A program made the position numbers and the translations under genes. A stretch of DNA of 64,000 nt from Theobroma cacao (taxonomy: Eukaryota > Streptophyta > Magnoliopsida > Malvales > Malvaceae): positions 13,798,613 through 13,862,612 of the forward strand of contig NC_030858.1 in the NCBI RefSeq assembly GCF_000208745.1, read 5' to 3'. The notes beneath the pieces were generated by a model. The model searched no databases. It was given only the letters and a program-made list of their open reading frames with translations, and was not told where the DNA came from. Position 1 is the first letter of the stretch, and the number at the start of each line of letters is the position of its first letter. Positions 1 through 14,263 of this stretch are shown piece after piece.

Positions 1-924
1 ATGAGAATGATTTTGGCACAAGCCAAGTTTTTAAGAAAGTCATAAGCCATGTTGTTTATTTTTGACAAAAATGTAATGGTTTTATATGAGTTGAAATAAG
101 TTTTAATATTATGAATTATATTTCTCTGCATGGCGAAAAAGGAATTAAACGGTTTTTCGCAGCTCCCCTATATGTTTATCTGTGAAATAAATCTGTAATT
201 CCTCGCATATGGGGTGAGTTATGATTTGGACATGATTTTAAATATTATTTGGTTTCGCTGGAGCTTGCTAAATTTTATTGATTTGATCAGAAAATGATTA
301 TTAATATATTTTGATGCAGAAAAATTTATTACCTTGATTATTTATACTTTATAAGAAATTCTCGATTTTTATATAAGGCACAAATCCTCGTTTGAAATGA
401 ACTGCTTTTATAATCTTGCATTTTTATATTCGACTGATCTGCCGTTTGCTTGTTTCCCATCTATGCCCTACTCGCTGAGTTGATGATTATCACTGAGTCG
501 ATGAGACTCACACCCCTTTATTTCCCCTTTTGCAGATAGGGATCAGCCTAGCGTGTAGCTAGCGACGCATTCGGTGCACTGTGAATAGGTAAAGGCATCT
601 CTTAGCAATTTATTCTGAGTCGCTCCGCTGTTAGAGGTCAAGTCGTAGCATTTTATTTATTAAGTTGTAAACGAATTCTAAATTTTTATATAAGCATTAA
701 TTTGGAGATTATAGATTTTAATGCATATACTTACGAATAAACGGAAAAAGTTTGTATTGATTTTTATATTTATGGTTCAATTTAGTATATGAAAGTATCA
801 ATATTATATGGTGATTGAATGTAGTGGATAAATGAGCAAATTCTAGACAAGCTTGTTCGAGACTTGGCAGGTCTTTTTCGGAAGTCTTGGACGTCGGTAG
901 CGACCGGGGAGAGGTTGTTGCACA
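1..924 (+). repeat. Probable 3' part of an LTR (no gene seen)
   Basis: No coding sequence is visible. The AT-rich left half, the GC-richer block around 440-620, and the final stretch (about 840-924) ending in a CA dinucleotide just before Helitron coding sequence all resemble the R/U5 side of a plant LTR. The left end lies outside the window, so neither the start nor a target-site duplication can be checked. This is inference from composition and position. It could equally be unrelated intergenic DNA. Confidence 0.3.
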
Positions 925-939
925 GGGCCATATGTCTTA

Positions 940-3420
940 ATGATCAACAAGAAAAATCATCACAAGATAGGTTCTTTGTTGCCTGTTGATGGTCAAAGAC
1001 CGAAGTCTACGCAATTATACATCTATGATACTAAGATTAAAGTGTCTAACAGAATTAGCGCATTAGGATATAATGTCCAACAATTTGGTGTGGATGAGAA
1101 TATTGTGAAGCAATTAATGGAAATGCTTGACCAAACAAATGAAATTGTTAAAGCTTTTCAAATGGCTAAGGAATGGTTTAAAGAATTTGATTACGTGCCA
1201 ATTAGGTTGAGATTAATTGGTGCACGAATGAATGATGATTAACAATATACAAATTTTATCTCTTTAGAAATCACTACACTTATTGTGGGAGATGTTGACC
1301 AATTGATTAACATGCATGACATAATCGTTGAACATAGATCTAATCGTTTGCTAAAGATAAGTGCATCCAACATTTGTGGCTATGCAATATCCGATGTTGT
1401 TTCCTTATGGAGAAGATGGCTTTCAGCTTAGTATTCCATACAAAAAGTGGGATCACACAACCAAAACCAAGCGAGGGATTGTGACTGCAAGAGAGTTTTA
1501 TGTTTATATGCTTCAATTTTGCTTGAATCAAGGTTTCACATTGTTCTTGGGTGGAAAAATTTTTCACCAATATATAATTGGTGCATTTACAAGTGTTGAA
1601 GGAATGAGATTGGATTATAATTTGTGGAATCAAAGAAATTCAGAACTAAACTTTTTCAAAGAGTAGTCGATGTTTCACAAGAGGTGATACAGATGGAAAC
1701 ATGATTGGGAAACAAATAATTTTGCCAACAAACTTTACAGGTGGGCCATGTTATTGCGTTCAAAATTATCAAGATGCCATGGCAATATGTACATATTATG
1801 GCTACCCTGATCTCTTTATGACCAGAACATGTAATAATAGACGGCCAAAAATAATTACAGCATTGAAGTTCATTGATCGACAACGAGTGAAAGATAGACC
1901 AGATATTATTTGTCGGGTTTTCAAGATTAGACTTGATGTTTCATTAAAAAGTAGGTAAATGATCAACATTTTGGAAAAGTTTGAGAAAGTTAGTCTTCAA
2001 AATTAATTTAATACATATTGCAATACAATTACAAAGCTTACCATTCATTTTGTTTGGTTAGTGCTTGTATTCTCATCATCATAAAATAAAATAATCATCA
2101 TATTTTCATTCTTCTGTTTCATCAGTTATCTATATGATAGAATTTCATAAGAGAGGGCTTCCTCATACACATATATTACAATGGTTACATCTTGATAATA
2201 AATGTCTTAGTCCAGAAGATATTAATCACATTATTTATGCTAAAATAGTTGATCCGAACATTGATCCTTCAAGTTATAAGGTTGTCATAGACTTTATGGT
2301 GCACAGACCATGTGGAGCAATCAAGCCAAATGCTATATGCATGATCAAAAACTAGTGTAGCAAACCTTATCGGAAGAAGTTCCAACCTCAAACAAATTTG
2401 CCAGAAGATGGAGTTTCACTTTATAGAAGGAGAAATCAATTAAAAGGTATTTTGTTGGATGTTAGATCTGGATTCGAAATTGATAATTGGTACATTGTTC
2501 CTCACAATTGGAATTTAAATACCAATCCCACATCAATGTTGAAATTTGTAACAAAGCAAGATCCATCAAATACCTTTTCAAATATCTAAGCAAGGGTCCT
2601 GACAAAATTAGAGTTACTATCGAACAAAATGCCATAGCAAAATGCATCTAATATTCATATGACTTCCACACCAATTGATGAAATAAAAAACTACTTAGAT
2701 TGTAGATATGTTTCAACACATGAAGCATGTTGGAGGTTGTTCAATTTTGAATTGCATTATGGAGATCCATCTGTGGAACCGTTACCCATTCATCTTCCTA
2801 ATCAACAAAAGGTATCTTTTCATGATGATGACTGCCTGTTACGTGTTCTCTCTAGACCTGGAATCTATGATACAAAATTCACAAAATGGATGGAAGTTAA
2901 TGCACTGCATGAAGATGCACGACGTTTGACTTACGTAAAGTTTCCCACGAAATGGGTTTGGAAAGACAACGTGAAAGAATAAAAAAGAAGAGAATAAGGT
3001 AGATCTATTGGTAGAATTAGCTACATCCATCCAATAGTAGGAGAATTATTCTTTTTGAGGATGTTAATCAATGTTGTTAGGGGACCATCTGATTATAAAG
3101 ATTTACGTACAATTGATAGAATCTTATATGAATCATTCAAGCTACATGTAATGTGTTGGGATTGTTCGGTGATGATAAAGAATGGGATGAAGCTTTGGCT
3201 TAAGCATCTCAGTGGGCTATGCTTTATCAATTGAGGCAACTTTTCACAACAATAATGCCCTTTGGCCAAGTCACAGATGCTAGACAGCTGTGGGAAAAAC
3301 ATTGGGAAACAATGTCAAAAGATATTCGACATTGATTTTAAAGGTTATATCAATTACAAAATTACGTGATACCAGATGAGCATATCAAAGATTATACATT
3401 GAGTGTTTTGGAATTACTGT
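940..3420 (+). pseudogene. Helitron Rep (HUH/Y2 nuclease) region, frameshifted
   Basis: This is the replication-initiator half of a Helitron RepHel protein, which nicks and joins DNA during rolling-circle transposition. Pieces in successive frames match the family order. An N-terminal block is at 940-1242 (HKIGSLLP, QLYIYDT, NRISALG). A second is at 1361-1666 (QYPMLFPYGEDGF). The next is at 1701-1958 (FTGGPCYCVQNYQDAMAI). The HUH motif region is at 2134-2352 (KRGLPHTHI). In the frame running through 2548-2600 the two-tyrosine motif is still readable as KYLFKYLSKGPD. A downstream block is at 2659-2982. At least five stops or frameshifts interrupt it, so no Rep protein can be made. The catalytic HxH and both tyrosines survive, which argues that decay is moderate. 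Recognition is strong; exact exon or frame joins are not determined. Confidence 0.85.
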
Positions 3421-3439
3421 TTAGCAACAACTCTACCTC

Positions 3440-6400
3440 ATGGACAAAGTATGGTCTTCTAACTCCGATGGTCAACATGACAGCCAATCGATTAACAAGT
3501 TGTTGATCAAAGAATTAGATTACAACATTGAAGAACTTCGTGTTGAGCATGTGACATTATTCGCTAAACTAAACAATGAGCAAAAAGAGATATACCATGA
3601 TGTTTCACAATCTATTACTAATGACCAAGGAACTTTTTTTTTTGTGTATGGTCATGGTGGTATAGGAAAAACTTTTCTTTGGAAAACCATCATATGTGCC
3701 CGTAAAGGTATTGGTCAGATTGTCTTGGTTGTTGCTTTGTCTGGCATAGCTTTTTTACTGCTCTCTCAAGGTAAAACTACTAATTCGAGATTCAAGATAC
3801 CTATTGATGTTGATGATCTGTATACTTGTGAAATAAAAAAAGGAACACAATTAGCGAGATTGCTTTTAAAAAACTACTTTCATTCTTTGGGATGAAACAC
3901 CAATGATACATAGGAATTGTTTGGAATCATTGCACAAAAGTCTCCTAGATATCATGCATGATGATACCCAACATGAAAACGGGAAAACCTTTGGTGGGAA
4001 AATAGTCATCCTCAGAGGTGATATCAGACAAATTTTGCTTGTCATTCCATCTGGATTTAAGCATGATGTAATCAATGCTTCGATATGTAAATCTCCTCTA
4101 TGGAAACATTGCAAAATCTTTACTCTACAAACAAACATGAGATTATTGAGTCGATCACTTGATCAAGTTATAGCTGGTGAAATTGAGGACTTTGTCAAAT
4201 GGATTTTGAATGTTGGTGATGGTTGTGCACTAGGAACTGGTCCTGATGTTGACAACGATACAACAATCATTGAAATTCCAAATGATTTGTTACTCAGTCC
4301 TAGAAATGATCCAATTCAAACCATATGGTTTACTATTTATCTTGAATTTGCTAAAATGTCACGACCCGGAACCTCCCTCAGGCCCATGACAATCGCCGCG
4401 ACGTCCCGATTGACACTCATTATCCGAAATGTCAACTGAAACCCTGCAAGGTTTTAATATTAGTTTCTCATTTCCCCTTGTGAGTAACCGTTGCTAAATA
4501 TCGTTTTCTAAAAGATTTTAAACTGTTTCTAACTAAAAATAAATAAAATATTAAATTTTGTCTCACAGGGGTATTTTGGTCTTTTTTCTCAAAAATTTCG
4601 AAAATGGCTAAAACGTAATATACAAGAACAAAACACACAATTCATATTCAAAAATGAGTTTAAAAGTCTAAAAACTTCATTTAAAACGAAATTAGGGTTA
4701 TTTGAATATAATAAGAAAATAAAAGAAATATTAAGGAAAATATTCTATTTTCTTATAAAACAATATTTATAGAGTTATACGTGAATAATTTTTATAGCGT
4801 AAAAGCTAAATAAATTTATACATACTGAAATACAGTAAGCCAAAATATTTAATTTAATTTACAATAACAAGAGGGCCCCCGAATAAACAAAAGTAAAGAG
4901 GACTGTGAACCTACGGTTTGGAAAATGCAGATCCAATGGTAGTCCTCGATGAGATCAGCTATCTACAGTCTATACTGAACCTGAAATGGGTGGAAAGGAG
5001 TTGGGTGAGATTTTGCAATCCCAATGAGTAAACAGACATTATCATAAATATCTAAAGGCGAGTAAAATGGAGGCAAGTTTAAACAACAAATTTCAACCCA
5101 TTTCATAATGTTTTCAATTTATTTCTTAAACCATAAAATATTTGTAATTTACCAAAACAGTTGTTAAGGCTTATGTCTTTTATTAAAACAAGGCTCAAGC
5201 CAAAACTAATCCTCGGGGATACCTTGGCCGAGGCATCTAACCGAGTCCGCCAAGGGTGTTAAAATATTCACACGTGAAACACATTTTTATTTTTAAAACC
5301 AGCCGTTCCTTGGCGTTGGCCGAGTTACACATTCACGTGGGGGTTCGACGTGAAGTGAGCTCTAATACTACCCCGGGAGTTACCCTCCTCGCCTCTACAA
5401 CCGGAGTAACTATATAACTGGGTTTACCGTGCCCCTCTAATAGGCAGTCCACGGAAACCCGTCACTGCAGTGACTAACCCACCAATTTTAATAAAATTTC
5501 GACAGTATAACGTGGCTTTTATTTATTTATCCAGCCTGCATAGTAAAAACAACTTACATAAATTTCCCAATGCACTCACAAAATATAGCCACATATACTC
5601 ATTTCTCATAAGCCATTCCTAGGAAAATATATATTTTTCAAGTCAATTTGCAGCCTCCAATTACTCAATTTCATAATCAATACAATATATTTTTATTTGT
5701 CACATTTATTCCTAAAACATCAAAAATCCCGTTTTAATCTCGTTTTCATTTCATAAAATACATAAAGGGCATTTAAAAATAAACTCTAGATAATTTACAA
5801 TAATAATAAGTTTACTCACCGTTTGTACAAACTAAAAGCTTTCTAAGCGCCCCGATCACTACTCGTCGGGTACGACTTCTTTGCCTTTTCCGGAAGGCTC
5901 TCCTCCTAGACACATTACAAAAATTTACACAATTCATCACATTGATGCTAAATCACTATATAATTAACTTAAATCCTATACTAATGCATGGTATGAAATG
6001 CAATAGCCTAAAACGGCTTAAACGCGGTATTAACCTATTTTTGGCACTTTGCCCGATAAATTGCTAACGCGCTCCATTTTAGCTCTAAATCATCCCATTC
6101 TCTCTCCAACATTTCTAACCATTAAATATCAGCCAATAACCTTCTAAAAACAACAAAATCAGCTCACTCCCTTCCTTGGAAAATTCGGCCAAAAATGGGA
6201 CATTAACTCGGTTAATTTTCTACTTTGTTTTTCTATCACGTTTAATCGTTTTTCATCATTTTCTCTTCATTTTCCTTAGAATAAAATCAATTCATCATCA
6301 TTGTACAGCATTGAGCATCCAGCCAAGAGTGGGTATTGTGAAAATTTAATGATTTCTTGCCCAATTTAATTTCTAAACACATTTAACTAACTAAAACTAT

Positions 6401-8125
6401 CAATTTAACTAAAAATCAAAACCTAAAAATTTCAATTTCTCTCCCCTAGAATTTCGTCCAGCCCTTGATATCACTTTTTGATCTCTCTCCTCAAGCATGC
6501 TAAATGGAAATAAAGGCATAGGAAAGGTAGAAATCAAGCTAAAATCGAAAAATCTTACCGTTAGACGCGTAAACGGTCGAAAACCGCGAATTTCCCTTTG
6601 AATTTTCTTGTTTCTCTTTGGTTTTTCTTTTTTTCTTCCTTTCCTCTCTATTTCCTCTCTTGTTCTTCCTTATGGCCGGCCAGCACTCAAAATTTGGGTT
6701 TAAATGGCTGACTTTTCATTAAAATAATATTATTTCATTAAAAAATGCCACATGTCACTTTCCCATTGGCCCATTTTTAAAATTTCATCCATTTGTTTCC
6801 AAATTTTCACCATACACTTGTCTCATATATTCATAGCTTAGATAAAATTCTCAGACTCATCCAAAGTCTCGGTGGAGTAATTTTTGAAATTTACACTTTT
6901 GCCCCCGTAAAAGTCAAAAATTACATTTTTGCCCCAAAAATTGAAAAATTGCCCATAGACATATTTTTCATCCCTTATACTCATACCATTCTCCAATTTG
7001 TCAAATTTGATCTAAATTCTCTCAAAATCTCAAATTTTGTCCGTGGGTGGCAAAATTACGATTTTACCCTTACACTCCAAAAATCACCAGAATTAAACTT
7101 TTTCACTTCCTATCATTAAATTATACTCCAAATAGTTAATCTTGGTCAAAAATTTCACTCCATGATCAAATTATTATCTTAATTGGTAAAATGACGATTT
7201 TGCCCTTGAATATCAAAATTTCCAATTTTACCCCAAATGAACCCTCGAACTCCGAACAATCATTTTTAGTCATTCCTGGACTATAAAATATTAAATTTCA
7301 TCCTACAATTCCTATTTGAACTAGTTCGAGGTTAAATCAACTCAAGTGTACCGTTAGGTACGATATCGGGTTTCGTCTTTTCTTAGGTGCTTTTCTAGCA
7401 TAATAACATGTTACTCAGTGCATGTATGTCATGACATGTATTTATAGGGTCGGGTTTTACATAAAAAATTTGCAAATATATCATATTTGCAACATAAGGT
7501 AATAGTAACTCCACACAATGATATAATCATCCTTATCAACGAATTCATGCTTTCCGAACTACCTGCTGACATCAAAACTTACTTGAGCTATGACACAATA
7601 TTAAAGAATTTGCCTAGTAGCAGAGATGAAGATTTCTTGTATCCGATTGAGTTTCTCAATTATCTATATTTTAATGGGATCTTGAACCATAAACTTCAAC
7701 TAAAAGTTGATGCTACAATCTTGTTATTAAGGAACATAAACTAAAGCTTGGGATTATGCAATGGCACTAGATTGATGGTGACTCATTTAGTGTCCTGTGT
7801 GACCCAAGTTGAGATCATCACTGGAAACCATATAAGTGAAAAAGCATTTGTTCCTAGAATAAACATGACAGTGAAAAATTCAAAGTGGCCACTTGTTTTG
7901 ACTAGAAAACAATTTTTGATCAGATTGTGTTATGGGATGACAATAAATAAGAGTAAAGGACAAACACTTGACATAGTTGGATTGTGTCGATTTTCACTCA
8001 TGACTAGTTATAAAAGAGTAACAAGTAGGCAAGGATTAAAAGTATTAATCCAATATGAAAATGATTCTGATATAGGAACTACTAAAAACATTATTTATAA
8101 AGAAATTTTACATGCTTTACATTAG
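3440..8125 (+). pseudogene. Helitron PIF1-like helicase, split by a solo LTR
   Basis: The SF1B helicase half of RepHel, which unwinds the displaced strand. Walker A is clear at 3651-3677 (GHGGIGKTF). Walker B (FILWDE, about 3877-3900) lies across a frameshift between the reading frames 3440-3895 and 3903-4356. The later GDIRQILLVIP motif is at about 4018-4052. A 3105-bp solo LTR interrupts the gene at 4357-7461. Removing the LTR and one copy of its TAAAA duplication brings the reading frame before and after back into register. The gene resumes at 7467 with a PTN-like block (TPHND), then EDFLYPIEFLN. After a stop at about 7742 come GLCNGTRLMVT and the C-terminal MTINKSKGQTLD (about 7940-7970). 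Besides the LTR there are at least two frame breaks, so it is a pseudogene. Confidence 0.88.
4357..7461 (+). mobile_element. Solo LTR, family 1 copy 1 (3105 bp)
   Basis: It starts TGTCACGACCC and ends GGGTTTTACA, with TG...CA termini and a perfect 5-bp duplication TAAAA at 4352-4356 and 7462-7466. No internal coding region, PBS-flanked second LTR or internal repeat is seen, so it is best read as a solo LTR left after LTR-LTR recombination. A 5-bp duplication with TG/CA ends is the signature of LTR-retrotransposon integration. It sits inside the Helitron helicase gene. Strand is assigned by putting the TGTCACGACC end on the left; transcriptional sense is not established. It is very close in sequence to the inverted copy at 29926-32758. 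A small non-autonomous element is the alternative reading. Confidence 0.88.
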
Positions 8126-9275
8126 ATATATTCCATTCGTTGTTGATACTATTATATTTTGGGGTTTCCTATTGTATCCTATCTATAATAAAAATGTGTG
8201 TGTCGATTAACTTCATGCAAATTATTATGAATTATTGTATCGTACAAGATTTTTGTATGAATGTATATCTTCTTTGTAAATTTTAGTAGATGTTTACGAT
8301 CTTGATTGTCTCAACTATTACTATGCATTTTCAAAACTTCTGTCAATTGATTCTTCTTTAATTACTATTTCAACATTTAACACTAGGTGCTTTTCTTCAT
8401 TTTACAAAATTTTGGCTACTATCTCATAATACTTTTGTTTATATTTATTTTCTATTAATATATCTAAGGTCATGATAATTTTTTTACTACCCAAATTATC
8501 TAAACTTATTATCACATGGTTTCACAAGAAATCATGTCATACCAACCTCTGTACGACTTATAAATTAAAAAAGAAGGAAGCACAATTCAAATATGTGTTG
8601 CACTCATTTGGCATAGCATCAACTACAAACAGGTAAATGACATTATCAGCCTTGATTTCCTTGCCACCGATAATAAGGTTCGTCAATGTTTCATAATGCT
8701 ATGATCTTAAAACTGTGATGTTCTAAATCTTATGAACAAATTAATAATCTCTTTTTGCATCCAGGGCAATGCGATTCGAGCTGTCATCCATAAAACACAC
8801 ATGAAAGAATTTGAATCCATGCCAAAAGAAGGACACATTAACTGCATCTCTTATTTCAAGGTGTCTAAACAAAAAAAAAGCTACAATGTAATTTCAGCTG
8901 CTTGTCCCATCACAATCACTCTAAAAATGAACATTGTCAAGGCATCATCATTTGCTTTATCATTTCAACGCCACTACTTCCATTTTGTGAAATTTAAACA
9001 TCTGCCACACAAATATAAGTTTAACGAAATTCTCACTGGTCTGTTAAAATCTTTTTCTTATCTATTTAAAATTGTCACTTCTTTACAAATTTTTACATAA
9101 AAGTGTAATTCAATTAAAATATTTAGACAAAGCATTCAAATTAGCATTAAAATTTTCAGGCCATTACTTTATTATGAAGTACGTGTTGGAACAGAATAAG
9201 GTAGCCTTTACCCAATTAATTGGTGTGAATATTCTTCAAAATGCTGCATCTTTTTTCATTGCTTCGTGCCTTGTA

Positions 9276-12200
9276 TGTCACGACCCAGAACTCCCATCGA
9301 GCCCGTGACAACCTCCGCGACGTCTCGATCGACATTCATTACCTGGAATGTCAACCGGAACCCCGCAAGGCTTTAATATCAACTTCTCATATCCCATGTG
9401 GGTAACTGTTTCCAAATACCACATTCTAAAACATTTTAAACTGTTTCCAACTTAAACAAATAAAATAATAATTTCCGTCTCACATGAGTATTTTGATCAT
9501 TTATCCCAAAAATCTCAAAATCATCTAAAAATATAGTATGTAAGTGGAAAACACATATTTCATAATCAAAAATAATTTTGGATGTCTAAAACATTCGTTT
9601 AAAATGGAATTATGACTGTCATAATAAAATAAAAATATTAAATAAAATATTTAATTTTCACATAAAACGATATTTTAAGAACACTGCATAAATAATTTTT
9701 ATAGCGTAAAGGTAAAATAAATTCTTACATACCGTAATACAGATAACCAAAGTATAAAATTTAATTTACAGTGACACATGGGCCCACGAATGACCAAAAG
9801 TATCAAAAGAAATGAACCTACAGTCTTTGGATGTGGCAAGTTCAACTGTAATCCTCGCTGATATCAGTTATCTACAATCTATTCTGAGCCTGAAATGGGT
9901 GGAAATGAGGGTGATGAGATTATAAAATCCCAGTGAGTAAACAAACATCACTCAAAATATCTAAAGTCGAGTAAAAGGAGACTTTTAAAACATTTCATCA
10001 AACTGTAATTTATCATCTTTCAACTTATTTCAACCAAATGAAATCAATTTATTTAAAGCAAGTAATCAGTATGGCTTATGAATTTCTTAAAAAGCTTGGC
10101 TCATGCCAAAAATTATTATCATACTCAGTTATCTAGGATACCTTGGCCGAGGGCTATCCCAACTGAGTCCTCCAAGGCTATTAGAAAGTCGTGTTTTTAT
10201 TTTGAAAACATAGCCGTTCCTTGGCGTTGGCTGAGTTTCCCTTCACGTGGTGGTTTGGCGTGAAGTGAACTTTAAAGTTATACCTCGGGAGTTACCCTAC
10301 TCACCTCTCCAATCGAGGTAAAAATATAACAGGATTATGTGCCCCTCTAATAGGCTAGTCCACAGAACCCAGCCCACTGCAGCAGGTCAAACCCACCATA
10401 CAATAAAATTTTGACAGCATGACAAGGCTAATATATTACTACCCAGCCTGCAAGGGTAAAATAAAGCAATTCATACAATTCATAAAAAACACAGCCCAAC
10501 CAGTCATGCCAATACAATAACATAAGCCATTAATTCAATTTTAAATTTACAACATATCAGTGGTCTCCAATTACTTTATTTTCAAAATCGTTATTTCGTT
10601 TCAAGACAATTTATAAAATATTTTCATTTAAACTCATTTTGTTTACAAAACATAAAAATTTACCATTTGAACTCATTTTCATAAAATTCACCAAAACCGA
10701 CTAAAAACATACTTTAGATAATTAAAATGATGGTAAGGTTACTCACCGTGTCTATAGTGGAGATTTTCGAAATACTTAGACTATTGATCCTCGGGTGCAA
10801 TTCCCTTGCCTTTATCAGAGGACTCACCACCTTAACACAGTACAAAATCGAGAAATTCACCACATTGGTACTAAATTGAAATTAAACTAATTTAGACTAC
10901 TAATGCTTGATATGGAATGCAAAAATGTCTAAATTTTTGCCTAAACGCAATGTTAGCTTATTTCGATCTTTTACCCGATAAATCGATATACGTGTCCGTT
11001 TAAACTCTAAATTAATTTTTTCATTTTCTATACCTCAATTGCACCCAAATTGACTTAATGTCCCTCAGTGTGGTGCAAATTATCAGTCCCGATAGCAAAT
11101 TACGAAAATACCCCTAGTGGGTAAAAATTTAATTTTTACTCCGAAAATTCCTATTATTTTTCTAGGCTCATAATTCATCATAATTCATCATAATTCCTTA
11201 AATAAACATCAAGATCAGCTGCCAATATTCTCCTAGAAAATTTGGCATAATGGGTTTCAATGTGAGAAAATTATATCTATAGCTTATTTTTGCTATATTT
11301 CAATATAACTTAACTAACATCACTTAATTCAACTATAATCAACCAAAAATCAAGCTCAAAACTCATCCATGGAGGTTTGGCCAGCATGGGTGTCCATACC
11401 CACTTTCTAATTTTGCATGAAAATGAGAAAAAAATGCATGGGTAGTGAAAATCACAAGGAAAATCAATGAAATTTACCTTTTCAATGCTTGATTTCTTGA
11501 TTTCTCTTGATTTTCCCCAAATTTTCAGGTAGGGTTCTTATTTGTTTTTTTCCCCCTTTTCTCCCCTGGTTTGGACAGCTGAAGAAGATGAGAATTCTGG
11601 AATTTTTACCTTTTTAAAGGCTAAAATAATATAATATTATTTTATTCATTTTTTTAATGTTTTATTAATTCCTTAAATTCTAGCCATCCATTTGTTTCCA
11701 AATTTTCACCATACACTTGTCCCACATATCCATAGCTTAGATAAAATTATCAGAATTATCCAAAGTCTTGGTGGAGTAATTTTTAAAATTTACACTTTTG
11801 CCTCCGTAAAAGTCAAAAATTACATTTTTACCCCAAAAACTGAAAAATTGCCCATAGACATATTTTTCATCCCTTATACTCATACCATTCTCCAATTTGT
11901 CAAATTTGATCTAAATTCTCTCAAAATCTCAAATTTTATCCGCGGATGGCAAAATTACGATTTTGCCCATGTACTCTAGAAATCACTGGAATTAAACTTT
12001 TTCACTGCCAAATCCTCAAATTATACTCCAATAAGTCAAATGGGGCCAAAAAAAAATTTTTCTTTTCTAAAAATTCCCATTGTGTCCATAGGTGGCAAAT
12101 GACCATTTTACCCCTAGACAGTAAAAATTTTGGTTTGACTCCAAATTGATCCTCGAACTCCAAATCACCATATTAAACCATTCTGAGACTTTAATATTCT

Positions 12201-12375
12201 TAATTTCATTTTAAATTCTCTATTTGATCTAGTTCGATGCTTAAATTAACTTAATTGTACCATTTGGTACATTATCGTCTTTTAACGATTTTTCTTTCGG
12301 GGCTTTCCAAGTATGCAAGCATATTGTCAATCATATGAATGACATGGAAAGTATTTTATAAGTTGGGGCTTGACA
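9276..12375 (+). mobile_element. Solo LTR, family 1 copy 2 (3100 bp)
   Basis: Same family as 4357-7461: it starts TGTCACGACCC and ends GGGGCTTGACA. A perfect 5-bp duplication TTGTA flanks it (9271-9275 and 12376-12380). No coding content. It is inserted within the RPA-like part of the Helitron in the same orientation as copy 1. Sequence divergence from copy 1 is visible throughout, so it is a separate and probably older insertion. Confidence 0.88.
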
Positions 12376-12380
12376 TTGTA

Positions 12381-14258
12381 GATATGTGGATATTGCATAA
12401 CTTTTTTTTTTAATTAGTTCACTATCACATTTTTCTTTTTTAATTAACAATGATGTTAAATGTGATGATTAGCACATACTTTAATGAATTTTTTCTCTAA
12501 TAAAGGTAGTAGTATGCATTGGATTTTGAAACACTTAGCTTTTTTGCATATTAAGGGAACCATAAGGCTTTGTATTGTTATTTAAATAGCGGAGAGACTA
12601 AATATATTCCACTTATATATAAATTTATTACAACACCACCAACAACCATGCTTTAAATGCTGCCACTTTGCAATTAAAACCCTTAAACTTGCACCATCTG
12701 TATTAATCTTTTAAGATGATTTGGATTGGTGGTGGCTCACTCCAACCTACAGAACTCGATTCCTCTTATTCAATGGTCATGATAAAACCAGCTGAGTGTA
12801 TGTAAAAATTTGCAATTTAATAGGTAATATTCATCTTAAAGAATGTTGAAACAATTCTGTTTTATAAGATAAGGAAAGAAAAAGGGAGTTTTTTTTAATG
12901 CCATTTGTATAATTTTTTGTCATAACCCTTTGTGAATTTTCTCCTTCAAGTAATATGGTTTAAAGCAATGAAATTCTCAAACAGAGTTGGAACTCAAATT
13001 TCTGAAGCAAGCTGTACTTGATATATTATCATTCTCTAATAATTTGATTTTTACTTTCATAAAATGGTATAATTACTCAAATTTCATAAAATGCTATATT
13101 TTGAAATTTGTTCCTTCATTTTTGCATTTCTTTTGGATGATTTTCTTCTTTTCAAGCATCATTGATATATTTTGGATTTCTTTCTTCTTAACTATTGAAT
13201 CCTCTTGAAAGTTAACTCACCCAATTACTATGACACTATCCAACTTAGTAATTCTATGTAAATTCTTAGTAACTTATTCATTGTTAAATGCAGATGTCAT
13301 TAGTCAAGTCATTTCAATGAGCAAAGTTATTGTCATATACGTCAACAACAAGTCAACTAAAGTTTTTAAATGGAACTTCCAACTGCAGAACATCACGTTT
13401 GCTGCATTTATCATTACATGATGCAATTACTAAAGATACAAAACCTTTTCTCTTGAAACTATTTTTTTGATGTAACAATGATTGACATCAAACTATACTT
13501 TCTAAACCAATATTACATTTCTGTAAATGATTAATGTAAGTTGACTATTTGATATTCCTTCCCTTTTTATCAAGAGGCACAATAATTAATATGACCCTCT
13601 GGAGAGATCTTGCATACTGTGTTGATGATGATATTATAGGACTAAAAAACAAGCCAATCATTATTTTGGTTGCTGTGACCAAGGTAAGTCAATTAAATTT
13701 TCAACCATTATAATATCTTCAATCATTATAATGTTTGATATGAACATATTCGCAATCTAATCCATTCTATGCATAAATTTATAAGACAACCATCAGTTGC
13801 TTCATGCTTTGCATCCAAAGTTTATGTTGACTTAAATCTTCCAATTATGGTAGACATGAAAGCTAGGTAAACATTGAATAGAATTTATGATCTATAATGT
13901 TTTTTTTTTCATTTGCTGTTGTTTCTTTAACCACCATGCATTAGCATTGAACTTATTATTTCTTGCTTTCATGTTCAATTCATATTCAAATTTGCTGCTT
14001 CGTGTTGCTGCTTAAGGTCCGCCAATGACCATAAATACCACCTGATCAACACGAAAATCATAATCATGTGACGATTAAGCAATTGTTGCAAATTGACCAC
14101 TCCCAATCACAAGTAACGATATCTTTGAATAATTAATTATGAAAACATAAATTATATTCATTCTATTTTTCATCATCACTTAGTTTATATTTGAACATCT
14201 CATTATAGATAGAGACGTACACTTGCATTGTAAAAATCAAAGAATTTGAGTGCACAGA
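12381..14258 (+). other. Helitron segment between two solo LTRs
   Basis: Helitron DNA holding two RPA-like exon pieces (about 13290-13421 and 13575-13684) in otherwise AT-rich, non-coding sequence. The AG before the first piece and the GTAAG after the second fit intron borders. Nothing else with coding character was seen. Confidence 0.5.
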
Positions 14259-14263
14259 ATGAT

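Noticed and set aside
1340..1633. Minus-strand frame of 97 codons
   Set aside because: Shadow of the Helitron Rep reading at 1361-1666 on the plus strand.
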